Shown here: piece after piece, positions 54,723-64,000 of the stretch
Layout: each line of letters opens with the position of its first letter
How positions within the stretch are numbered: the stretch's first letter is position 1
Made by a program: the position numbers and the translations under genes
Notes under the pieces: model-generated
Databases searched by the model: none
What the model was told of the DNA's origin: nothing
What the model saw: the letters and a program-made list of their open reading frames with translations, nothing else
NCBI GenBank assembly: GCA_021234155.1
Contig: JAJEKV010000002.1
Coordinates: 36,557,107 to 36,621,106 of the forward strand
Source of the DNA: Isoetes taiwanensis
Taxonomy: Eukaryota > Streptophyta > Lycopodiopsida > Isoetales > Isoetaceae
Direction: 5' to 3'
Length of the DNA stretch: 64,000 nucleotides

Positions 54723-54733
54723 GTGGGAGAAAA
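54723..54733 (+). other. Polypurine tract
   Basis: GTGGGAGAAAA directly before the 3' LTR; it primes plus-strand synthesis. Confidence 0.8.
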
Positions 54734-56680
54734 TGTGACGCACTTAGGGGGTTGAGAGGTAAGTAAATGATTTTTATTTTAGTCTTAAACCTAGATTAGG
54801 AATATTTAATTATGAAACAGAATTGCAATGGCTGGGAAAGAAAGTGAATACGATATCTATACTAAGGTATAGTGGATATCTGAGGAAAGTTAGAGGGAAT
54901 ATCTAAACTATAATAGCAAAGCTATGATTAGAGAGATAATTTGGAATGGAACTTGTAGAAATAGGAAGATATCTCCTATACTTGGGGATTGAATTTTAGA
55001 AAAGGAAAGATAATTCTTATTCTTAGGAACTGGCATAGTATTAAAAGGCCTTTTTGTGTTGGATGAAAGCATTGTTCTTGAGCTTTTGTATGCGCCAGAG
55101 AATTCCTCCAGGAGAAGAGGAGCTAAATTGATGGGTTAACTGGAGCTAAAGCCCATGGGAATCTATGATGGCGTGGAGCCATAGTTTGTTTAGATACTTG
55201 TGTTATTTTATGTCTCATCTACAGATAAAACCCTGTTTGATCAAGCTTACCATGGCTTATCTCTGCAGCCAGCGATTTCCTTTTAAGCTCAAACCTCTGT
55301 CGTATGTCTTAGAAGACGCTCATAACCATCTCTTGTTCTTCTTAGTTTGCCCTCTAAAAGCTTGTAGAGCCAGCATCTATGGCAAAATCAAACCTCTGTT
55401 TCCAGCTAGAATAGGTCTAATCCAGCGTTGATCAAGACTCAAAACAGTTCTAAGAGAAGTATTTCCACCCATCCAGTTTGTTATGTCGTCATTCCAGTTG
55501 TTGTGATCATATTTATCATTCTGGGCTGTTTCTGCCCCAATGTTATAAGGAATCTTTTGTCTTTTTAAACCATTAGATGTTGTATGGTCATAAGAGAAGT
55601 ATTTCCACCCATCCAGTTTATTATGTCGTCATTCCAGTTGTTGTGATCATATTTGTCATTCCGGGCTGTTTTTGCACATAACAATCCTCTGATATACCTT
55701 TTTAAGTTTTGCCCGAATGTCATAAAAAATCTTTTGTCTTTTTAAACCATTAGATGTTGTATGGTTGAGTTGGTTGGTATTAAGATGGATGTCTCTAAGA
55801 CCCAAGTTCGATTTCAATCTTGAACCTAAGTGTTATTGAAAATTTCATTTTAACTCAAGTTTAATGTTTCTTTCTAGATTTATCATATATGGTGTTTTTT
55901 TCCTTTTAAGATTATACCTTGTTGAAGTGCTTTTCTGTTTTTTTCCCTTTTAAGTTGTGACTTTTATGCCCATAAGTGGAATAACTATAATAAGATAAGA
56001 ATTAATTGCTTGAATGAACCTGCCCCTTTGTTGATGTCGAACATGCATAGCAAGTGATTAGTATGTAGATGTATATCGTGTCGCAAACAATATATGGATA
56101 GACTCGGCTGATTGGGATCCAGGCAGAAGAGCAACATGCATAGCAGGTGATTGGTATGTAGACGTACATCGTGCCGCAAACAATATATGGGTAGACCCGG
56201 TTGGGGGATTGATCATCCCTGGATAATATTAACTGGTGAAATTGTGCTGTGATGATGTGTTTATTTCTTTCCAGATTACTTTGGACCCAGGTGACGATTG
56301 CCCACTTAGTCCATTCCCAAGACTAACTCCTCCTTACTTCTTTTATCTTCTAGATGGAGCAGAACTAGAGAGTGCCACTGACCGACATAGTTAGAATGGA
56401 TCTGGAAGATTTTTAGAGCTTCTTACATGTTGCCTTACAACGATTCACCTATGGTTATGCATGTGATATACATGACATTTTGATTAAATTCGTTAGTGAA
56501 CATTCTTTTAGAGACCATATCAGTTTGACCCCAGGCGATGAGGATTGCGAAATCCTCGATGTTCCAAAATAATATTTTATTATTATTTATTACTCTTATC
56601 TTAATATGAATAATGTTTTCCGGACTTCAAACTTTTTTTTCTTTTATGACTCAAGTGTCAAACGCGCTAGGAGCGCTTCA
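54734..56680 (+). repeat. Chromovirus 3' LTR, enlarged by internal duplications
   Basis: 1947 bp, about 237 bp longer than the 5' LTR. Two internal tandem duplications explain most of this: one with copies starting at about 55451 and 55590 ('taagagaagtatttccaccc'), and one with period 93 from 56040 and 56133 ('aacatgcatagca'). Ends in AGCGCTTCA. Confidence 0.88.
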
Positions 56681-56685
56681 TACTG
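56681..56685 (+). repeat. Chromovirus target-site duplication, right (TACTG)
   Basis: Identical to 48941-48945. Confidence 0.85.
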
Positions 56686-57525
56686 CCTCTCTAGATTCCT
56701 CATTGAAGTCTTTATATGTCAAATAGACACTTCCACAAGCAAATCAGTGCAAAATTGACTTGATTTACATGTGAATTCATGCAAATTGCAGAAAGTCGAG
56801 TAGATTTACAACTCTCGTGATCATCCATGGATTTCTAGTATACTAATAATGTTACCAATTTTCTACAAAACTATCATGTAGCACCTACGCTCATATTATA
56901 TAAAGTTACTCAATCCTTATGTAACTCCCTAGGTTAATGTGTAACTACCTCCATAACGAATTTTTTCATGGTCCAGCTTCTAACCCATCGTTTGCCCCAT
57001 TCTTGTGACTTGTAGACAAAGCAATGCCCCTGGGAGCACCTGTAACAATGTACCTAAGCTGATTAGTTTCGATGGATCATTCAGCAAATTTCACCTCTCC
57101 TATACACCTTGGCCAGAAATGGTTGTTTGTTGTTTGCTGATATTTAATATCATACCCTTATAATAAGAATCTCATAAAATTTAGTCGATGAAAGCACAAT
57201 AAGCAATCACAATGGATCATCATTTCTTGTTATGTAGACCTTGATGTATTTTCCTGAATTTATAGTGTTATAGAAGATAACTTGGCAAACAATAAGCATG
57301 GATTCCAAGGGGATTCACATTTGTTGGCCATACAGAACATGTGAAACTAACTATTGTGGGGGGAAAGGGGGATTCACCACTATTTGGAGTAAACTATATA
57401 CCCGAGGGTTTAAATTAGCTTCAAAAATCACAATACAAGAGATGTCATTGGCCACCCTATGAATGCAAATGGTATATCTCCTTTGTTTGGGGTCTGGGTT
57501 CGGGAACTCCTGCAAGACAGCCCTC
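56686..57525. other. Intergenic, no gene seen
   Basis: AT-rich sequence between two retroelements, no supportable ORF or repeat. Confidence 0.4.
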
Positions 57526-58074
57526 TGTGAGGACCCTTGGATCTAACAGGAGAATCCGGGAGCTATGTCACGTGGGATTTGCAAAAAGAACAAGGAAAAG
57601 AGAACAGAAACAAAAAGAGATCAATGAGATTAATGGGAACAACTTCCTTGATGTCAATGAAGATACATGAGCTCTCACAATCGAGAGAAAACTGAAATGA
57701 GACAAGACTCAAAACTCATCTAAAAACTCATGTGCTAGCTCTACTCATATATATAGTACAATGGCCTTTGGCCCAATATAGACAGTCTGACTGATTTCGG
57801 TGCCGACTCCTGGAAGAAGGCCTGATTTGCAGGAATGCTGGCGGTGCCTCTTGAAGCGCCTGAAATCACGCTGACGCTGACGCGGGCGGTGACAGGCCGT
57901 CACTTGTCTGAGCGCCGCCTCTTGGTAGCAGACGCAGGCTTTGACTGCGTGGTCTGCTGCTTGGTCTTTTGCTGGGCCTTGGACGACTGACCCGTGCCTG
58001 ACTGTAGATCCTTGGCCTTGACTTGGTCCGTCGTATGCATGAATAGTCCTGTACCAGGAGGCACAGGACTAACA
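57526..58074 (-). repeat. 3' LTR of the minus-strand Ty3/gypsy element
   Basis: On the minus strand it starts TGTTAGTCCTGTGCC directly after the PPT and ends GGGTCCTCACA (549 bp). A TATA box (TATATATGAG, around 57756-57747) sits about 320 bp in. The end at 57526 follows the TG...CA rule; the partner LTR is outside the window. Confidence 0.65.
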
Positions 58075-61071
58075 CTCCCCCCCACCAAACGACACTCAGT
58101 ATGAAGAAATGGAGGAAGTGTTTCCGAGGGCGGGAATCCAACAGTTTGAAAGTGATCCTCATGGGAATGAGGACGGGCGCCATTATGGTAAGTGCCAATG
58201 AGGTCCTGGCGTGTTTGAAGTGCATCAGGAGTGTTGAGCCCAAGGGCAGGATCTGCATCAATAAGGAATTTAGAGCGCACCATGTCTTCCAGGGCAGCAT
58301 GGGCTTCCGAAGGAACGAACTGGCACTCCATGAGAAGACAGGTCTGAAGACCGAAGGCACTGACGCTGGCATTCGGGTTGCAATAAAAGATGGGACGCTG
58401 CCGATTTAAGGAGCTTACCAGGATATATTTGAGAGCAGCACAGAAGCCAGCTTGACGGTGAACTGAAGGGTCGGGGGAGGTGGCGGCATTCTGCAAGAAG
58501 GTATCAAGGCCATGAAGAGCATCAGCGGGCCGTTGCCAACCACGCTCATTAGCAATATAGATCCAATTTGCAGTGTGTTCCAAGGTTGCACCATCTTCCC
58601 ACTCCGAGCGTCTGACAAAACGGGGATCCCACCGAAGATCCGTCGAGATCTAGGGAGGAGTCCACCCAGCGTGGCCATCCATGACCTTCGTCCAAAAGGG
58701 GAGATGCCAATCAGAGGTGAGGAACCGGGGGCGTGGAGTGACACCCAGTGAAGCATATGGAGAGGGAGCCATGCCCGTGGGCGTGGGCTGCTGAGCCTGC
58801 TCCCTGAATTCACGTACAAGGTCGGGATCAAGAGCTTTGCACTACTGATCCCACTCAGAAGTAGAGAGCTGAGTATAGACAGGAGGACTATCCCATCCCG
58901 TGGGTATTGTCTTGCTATCCAGAAGGGCACGCAATTGATTGTAGCCTGCCAAATGCTGCATATAAACTTGGGCAAACGGAAGATCCTCAGGATGCCCAAG
59001 ATTCTTCCGCACCTGTTCCAGCATTTCGGCTTGCCATAGAGGTAAATGATGAGCAAGCTCGGGCATGTACTCCTGATGAAGAGCGTGAGTCCGATCATGA
59101 TCTGACAGGTAGGGGTTGTTATCCAAGAGCAACCACTGAGCCTGTGAATCACCCTGAAAGTTCTGATGTGGCCCATCACGAAATTTGTCCTGTGTGTCAG
59201 CCAGATAGAAGTCATGAAAGATGTATGCCATCGGCTGAACAATCCGGAAGGTGATTAAATCAGGGTCTTCACAGTGAATGAGGTCGAAGACTAGAAGGGC
59301 ACAGAGTAAACCTTTGTCTTCAACTGAGAGATCTGGCCAAATCCGAAGAAAATCCTCAGTGCGCAGGGGGACATCAACTGGACCATCTGCCGCATACCAC
59401 TTCAGGAGAAATAGGTGGCGGCGGGCAACCACATAATCTAGATAACTGGAAGGAATAGCGAAGTCTACAGACATGTGGAGGGCGATGTTAATGTAGCCCT
59501 CTTGTTTAGTTTGGGCCTCATCAGCAGACTGAACAGCTTGCTGTAGCTGATGTTCGAGGTCACGGATCCGGTTGTCTTTCTCTAGCAGAAGGCGTGACTG
59601 ATCCCGGACCCTTTTATGAGATAGCGGGCCATGTGAAGAGGATTGCCCAGGAGTGTGGAGGCGCAGCGTGGCAATCTCGGTGTCATCAACAATTTTCTGT
59701 TTCTGAGCCTCCGTAAGCTGATCTTGGAGAGGCGTGAGCTAAGAAGACAGTGTGGATAGCTGAGCTTCTAAAGAGGTGATTCGAGTATCACGTTCTGTGA
59801 GGTCCTGAACTTATTGGCGGTAACTCTGAGAAAGTTCAGTATACAAAGTGTTGAGTTTGCCAAGATCTTTTTCCTTGTCGCCCAGGAGAGTATCCTTGGC
59901 CTTGACGTGCTCCAGCAATTCCTGAATTGTGGTTTGCAACTGAGCCTGTTGATCAGCAAGCTGGCTATTTTGATCTTGTGCGGTCTTGAGAGCTTCACGG
60001 GCCTCTAACAGAGCCTCGTGCTTTTCTTGAAGTTTGTCCTCCAGAGTTTGAACTTGTGTGTTGACAGCTTGAAGGTCTCTGTGAACGACATCCGAGGCCT
60101 CCAGGGACAATTGGACACCATTCATGAGAGCGTCCTGTGATTCTTGTAGCTTCAGGGCTGCGGCCTGAACATCCTGCTGGTATTGATACAGAAGCTGGCG
60201 AGGATGTGGAGGTGCAGGGCCTTGTTGCTGCCTTGTCTGAGATGTTTGAGAGACATGACGGGAAGTGGAGGGCATGGTTTCAGTGGAGGAAGAAGAGACG
60301 GTGACATGCGTGGTGTTGTGTTGAACATGACCAGATGAAGAAGGGCGTGAAGTTCCGGCCTGGTGAGTGTGAGGTAGGGAATGAAAGGATTGATGAGTGG
60401 TGGTACGAGATGTGGTCGGGGACCCAGGAGTAGGAAGGTATTTGCAGATGAGGGCTTGAAGATGGCCACCCACGGAGGCTTCAAATACAGAAGAGGGGGC
60501 AGCCCTAATGCGATCCACTTCATGAAGGAGGCGGTAGAACAACATCTGTGGCCAATCAATATGGTGATTGGAGCGGATAGAACGGCTTATTTATATGAGT
60601 GTTTTTGATAGAATACCCAAGCAATTTGCGCCACAAAAACTTGACAAAAGTGTCGTGGCTCTTTGCAATGTTGGTGAGGCGATGCATGTTTGCTTGATAA
60701 GCAGGAGCGCCGAACTCAGTGACATCTATGTCCTGTAAGGCAGCCCAAGATAAAGAAGGTTTTTGCAAAGGAATATGGAATACCTCAGAAATCAGGGGCT
60801 GTGTAAGCAAAATGGTGGTGCCATCGACCACAATAGCATATTCTTCTGGGCTGTTGACGATATGAGCAACGAACTGCTTCAATTGTTCCGGATTTGGGGC
60901 AGGGAGTTCCAGCTGTGAGAATTCGTAAAGCGCCTGGCGTTCCGCCACTTCTCGACTCGGACCAACAAGGGCTTCGCGAAAGGTGGAGGTCGAGAAACTC
61001 ACAGACTCAAAAGCAGCCGGATCCCGTGGAGCAGAAGCTTGAAGTGTAGGAAATTTGGGTGCAGTAGCCAT
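57900..61071 (-). pseudogene. Long extra ORF downstream of integrase, coiled coil and NLS-like end
   Basis: The ATG at 61071 has a strong context (GCCATGG). The N-terminal domain holds FVAHIVNSPEEYAIVVDGTT, DTFVKFLWRKLLGYSI and a His-Ile-Asn segment. One frameshift near 60560 leads to WPQMLFYRLLHEVDRIRAA. Then come a Ser/Thr/Pro/Gln-rich linker and a long coiled coil (about 60180-59550; e.g. LQAVNTQVQTLEDKLQEKHE). A globular C-terminal half (59474-58100) ends inside the 3' LTR with ATKRRRSDK. Downstream of the frameshift all blocks share one frame, broken by stops at 59813-59811, 59741-59739, 58844-58842 and 58652-58650. The ancestral product would be about 1057 residues. It is not gag, pol or a recognisable envelope; the N-terminal part loosely recalls plant 'transposon-associated' domains. 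Confidence 0.65.
58075..58086 (-). other. Polypurine tract, also translated
   Basis: GGTGGGGGGGAG on the minus strand directly before TGTTAG. The extra ORF reads through it as Val-Gly-Gly-Ser. Confidence 0.75.
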
Positions 61072-61572
61072 GGCAAAGAGCGTCGGAAAGGAGCAGGAAG
61101 AAGGCGCTGGAGAAGGCGGATTGCGGAGAGCGGAAGACGAAAACGCAGATAGGCGAAAAGGTTTTAGGGCGCACAAGTGTTGGCGAAGGGGCATGATGAG
61201 GATGAACCAGCAACCGTGGATGATGCCAGGTGGCGACAGATGCGAAGGAGGCGATTGAGAGGCAAAATTTTGGCTAAGTCCCCAAACGGTAAAGGGAAAT
61301 GCAGTGAACGGTGACGATGAGACGTGAGGGAATGATCGGATGTGACAGCTGGCAAAAGGACGCACATTAATGTTCGACAGGCGTGAAAAGAAGGAATGTC
61401 ATTTAAGGCTGGCAACTCGAAGTGGGATATCATTAAAACGAAGGTGTCAGAAGGTACCATGGCTAGATATGCGGCGGGAGAAAAGATTCCCCATTTAGAA
61501 ACAGCCTTGCATTGCAACCACGTTGGCGAAATTTCTTATTGGTCCACGTCGACAGGGAGGTCCTCGGTTGGC

Positions 61573-61579
61573 TATATAA
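61573..61579 (+). promoter_or_regulatory. Plus-strand TATA box inside the retroelement
   Basis: GGCTATATAAGAC on the strand opposite to pol and the extra ORF. A start ~25-30 bp downstream would fall just before the ATG at 61610. Confidence 0.4.
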
Positions 61580-61609
61580 GACGAACAGTGGGTGAAGCTG
61601 AGACACCCG

Positions 61610-61876
61610 ATGGCGCTCAGTATGTCTGCTGCAGGACTTCACGACAAGTGCACCATGTCGTCGAACTGCCTTGAGTGGATAACATGCAAGATGGATTGCT
61701 TGGACCTCTCGCGGTGCCACAATCATGGCATTCCCATGGATGGGTGGTGTGCAGGGATGGCTGAGCATCCCGATCCCCACACCAACGGGATGGAGGTGGT
61801 GATTCACCTGCGCTGGGACCCCGAGCAGAACTGGTACCATATCCTTCGCATCACCTCTGCTCCCAACCCGGAGTAG
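61610..61876 (+). CDS. Antisense 88-residue Cys/His/Trp-rich ORF in the retroelement
   Basis: The frame starts MALSMSAAGLHDKCTMSSNC and contains five Cys plus paired His and Trp (CHNHGIPMDGWC, HLRWDPEQNWYHI) before a TAG at 61874-61876. It lies between integrase and the long extra ORF on the opposite strand, 31 bp after a TATA box. Antisense ORFs in this position are known in some Tat-lineage elements. No family is recognised, and it could be a captured host fragment or chance. Confidence 0.4.
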   Translation: MALSMSAAGLHDKCTMSSNCLEWITCKMDCLDLSRCHNHGIPMDGWCAGMAEHPDPHTNGMEVVIHLRWDPEQNWYHILRITSAPNPE

Positions 61877-62014
61877 AGGGGGTAAAATTTAGGATTTTGT
61901 AGATAGGGCGCTCAGCCCGTTTTTTCTAAATAGGGCTCTGCCCATAGCGGAAATAGATGGGCTCTGCTCACATTTTGTAAGAATTTCACCTTTATAATAT
62001 AAATATGCCGCCTT

Positions 62015-64000
62015 TTAGTCACTATCTGTTGTGTCTGTGTCTGGAGCTGCATCTGGTGGATGATTTTCACTTTCGGTTGTATGAAATTGTTTGAGGCAAA
62101 AGCCATTAACCAATGTAGGTAATGGAGTGCCATCTAATTCGGCCAACTTGAAAACGCTGGATTGTACCACTTGAACAATTTGATAAGGACCAAGCCATCT
62201 GAACTTTAACTTGCGCGGAAAATTTTTGTAACGAGAATCATAAAGAAGAACCAAATCACCTTCTTTGAATGTTTTTGTCTTAAGATGTTTGTCATGCAAT
62301 GATTTCTGCAACTGTTGTCCATGAAGAACACGAATGTAAGCATCTCGCTGAAGTTCATCCAACTGTTCCAATTGATAAACCCTTTCCTTGAGTGCAGCAG
62401 GTGGATTATGTGCTGTAGCAAGTTGAAAACGGAGAGTTGGAAGAATATATTCAAAAGGCATGAGAGCTTCTTGACCATAGACCAGTTTGAAAGGAGTGTG
62501 ACCAGTAGCGTTGTAAGCCCAAAGAACAGTAGGCAACTTGTCCTGCCAATCGGTGCGTGAAGCATCATAAATTTTTTTGAGAACTGTGATGAGAGTTTTG
62601 TTGGTACTTTCAGCCAAGCCATTGCCTTGAGGATAGTAAGGTGTACTCTTCCGGTGCTGGATGTGAAGATAATCCGTTAGCTCCTTGATGGTATGATTAA
62701 CAAAATGCACGCCACGATCACTAACAAGTTCCGTAGGACATCCAAAACGTGTGATGATGTGCGTGTAGAGAACCTTGGCTGTGCTGGCAGCAGTGTTGTC
62801 TGGAAGTGCACAAGCTTCCGCCCATTTGGTAGCATAATCCGTGATGACCAGGATATAGCGGGCACGGGTGTGCCGCGTCGGTGGGTCCATGGGCCCTACA
62901 AAATCCATTCGCCATTTGCTGAAGGGATGTGGCGTGGCTACCGGCATCAAGGGTAGAGCGTCACGGGCCGTGGACTTTCCTACACGCTGACAGACGTCAC
63001 ACGTGCGAGCATAAGCGTGGGCATCTTTGAAGAGCGTGGGCCAGAAGTATCCTGCCAGAAGAATTTTGCGTGCCGTGGCGTCACCACTAAAATGACCACC
63101 ACCAAGCCCGTCGTGGGCTTGTCGAACAATATCGGGCACCTCATGAGGGAGGACACAACGTCTGAGGACCATGTCTTTACCGCGTTTGTAGAGATGACCT
63201 GCAACCATGGTGTAGTCGCGGACCTCGCGGAAAAATTGACGATGGCGTGAGCGAACCTTGTCTGGAGAGAACTTCGGATCTTGTGGAGGAAGAGCACCAT
63301 TGAGAAGATATTGCTGAAAGTTGTGAAACCAATGGGGCGTGGCCGTGACCAGGAATAATTGAGCGTCTGGAAAGGCGTCAGAAACACCCGTGGAGGGATC
63401 ATCCGTGTGGATGCGTGAAAGATAATCAGGCACCACATGAGACTTGCCTGCCTTATGAACAATTTCAAAAGGAGCGAATTCTTGCAGAAGAAGGACCCAA
63501 CGAGCAATTCTGCCCGTGGGCGTGGCTTTGTTGATCAAGTAAAGAAGAGCTTGATGGTCCACAAAGAACTTGATCCGGCTTCCCAACAAATAATGTCGGA
63601 AACGTTGGACACATAAAACTAAGCCCAAAGCTTCCCGTTCCGTGGCAGAATAGTTGCGCTCAGCAGGATTGAGTTTCCGGCTAGCATAGCAGATTGGTTT
63701 ATCCGTGGTGTCATCATAGGCCTGAGAGAGAACAGCACCAATGGCAAAAGCAGAGATGTCAACATGAACGTGGAAAGGCTTGTCCCATTGGGGAGGAACA
63801 AGGACCGGGGCCTGAGTAAGTAACAGCTTCAACTTCTGAAAAGCAGCTTCCGCGTGGGAATTCCAAGCTCAAGTGGATTCATCACGCGTGAGTTTATGAA
63901 TGGGGTCAGCTATGGCTGCTAGTCTAGGAATAATGGTGGAATAGTAATTTACCTTACCCAGGAAAGAGCGTGTCTCTTTGATATTAGACGGTGCGTGAGC
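62015..64000 (-). pseudogene. Ty3/gypsy pol: RT end, RNase H, integrase
   Basis: Entering from the right edge: ETRSFLGKVNYYSTIIPRLA (RT thumb/connection), then a TGA at 63871-63869 where Trp is likely. An open 605-codon frame follows: RNase H (HVDISAFAIGAVLSQ, NYSATEREALGLVL), integrase zinc domain (HDGLGGGHF, CDVCQRVGK), and D-D-E core (WRMDFVGPMD, VSDRGVHFVN, GNGLAESTNKTL). The C-terminal region (KLKFRWLGPYQIVQVV) ends in an acidic Asp/Thr tail without a chromodomain. Apart from the TGA it is intact, which contrasts with the broken extra ORF. Confidence 0.9.

Larger units (their letters stand above)
48946..56680 (+). mobile_element. Ty3/gypsy chromovirus, complete ends, inactive
   Basis: 5' LTR 48946-50655, PBS 50659-50670, broken gag-pol 50942-54720, PPT 54723-54733, 3' LTR 54734-56680, with TACTG on both sides. 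Domain order: zinc knuckle, protease, RT, RNase H, integrase, chromodomain-like tail. It carries many stops and frameshifts, lacks most of gag between PBS and 50942, and has a ~38-bp LINE-tail insertion in RT. The chromodomain places it among chromoviruses; the exact clade was not determined. Confidence 0.92.
57526..64000 (-). mobile_element. 3' part of a non-chromodomain Ty3/gypsy element with extra ORFs
   Basis: On the minus strand: RT end, RNase H and integrase (64000-62015), a ~950-bp spacer with an opposite-strand ORF, a long extra ORF (61071-57900), PPT (58086-58075) and 3' LTR (58074-57526). The 5' half lies beyond the right edge. Integrase ends without a chromodomain and is followed by a long sense ORF, a layout known from the Athila/Tat side of plant Ty3/gypsy. 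Several TAG/TAA/TGA stops show that this copy is inactive. Confidence 0.85.

Noticed and set aside
1..64000. CRISPR arrays, bacterial operons or defence systems
   Set aside because: Spliced plant genes, plant retroelements and plant-type promoters show this is nuclear plant DNA; the tandem repeats have no spacer structure.

Overview
This is plant nuclear DNA. The only complete multi-exon gene I could rebuild (18635-24863, 17 exons, all introns GT-AG) encodes DRP5B/ARC5, the dynamin-like GTPase of chloroplast division. Most of the rest is retrotransposon: L1-type LINEs, a chromodomain Ty3/gypsy element and a second, non-chromodomain Ty3/gypsy element, in AT-rich intergenic DNA. The LINE families and the loosely packed, TE-rich layout suggest a large-genome, possibly seed-free plant such as a fern or lycophyte. 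That placement is inference; nothing here fixes the species.

Layout. 1-500: the 5' end of an unidentified minus-strand gene with a TATA box and 5'UTR intron, running off the left edge. 1098-~6250: a GC-rich, decayed minus-strand LINE. 6292-7225: two copies of a ~180-bp tandem dimer. 8167-8673: a small intronless gene with a TATA box. 10380-10735: a broken CTD-phosphatase-like fragment with a mutated catalytic Asp. 12210-12780: a foldback element followed by a dense TTCnnGAA array. 13804-14529: a PBS and probable LTR on the minus strand. 15006-15535: a perfect 153-bp inverted repeat. 16251-16487: a 57-bp tandem array. 17324-18300: an ORF1-only LINE just upstream of DRP5B. 26612-28009: a minus-strand gene for a conserved plant membrane protein.

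28816-29285 is a LINE RT fragment. 31172-33171 holds repeats built on a TATGCGCGCATA palindrome and a tRNA/SINE-like B box. 33947-40832 is a full-length plus-strand LINE bounded by a 13-bp target-site duplication. ~41870-48290 is a second LINE whose 5' half is on the plus strand and whose RT half is inverted. 48946-56680 is a complete but heavily mutated chromovirus with a TACTG duplication; its RT carries a ~38-bp LINE-tail insertion. 57526-64000 is the 3' part of a minus-strand Ty3/gypsy element of Athila/Tat-like layout. It has pol without a chromodomain, then a long extra ORF with a coiled coil that runs into the 3' LTR, and an opposite-strand ORF with its own TATA box between them.

The host genes (left-edge gene, 8167-8673 ORF, DRP5B, membrane protein) are far apart and show no functional grouping. 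Nearly all retroelement ORFs carry stops or frameshifts, so most copies look non-autonomous.
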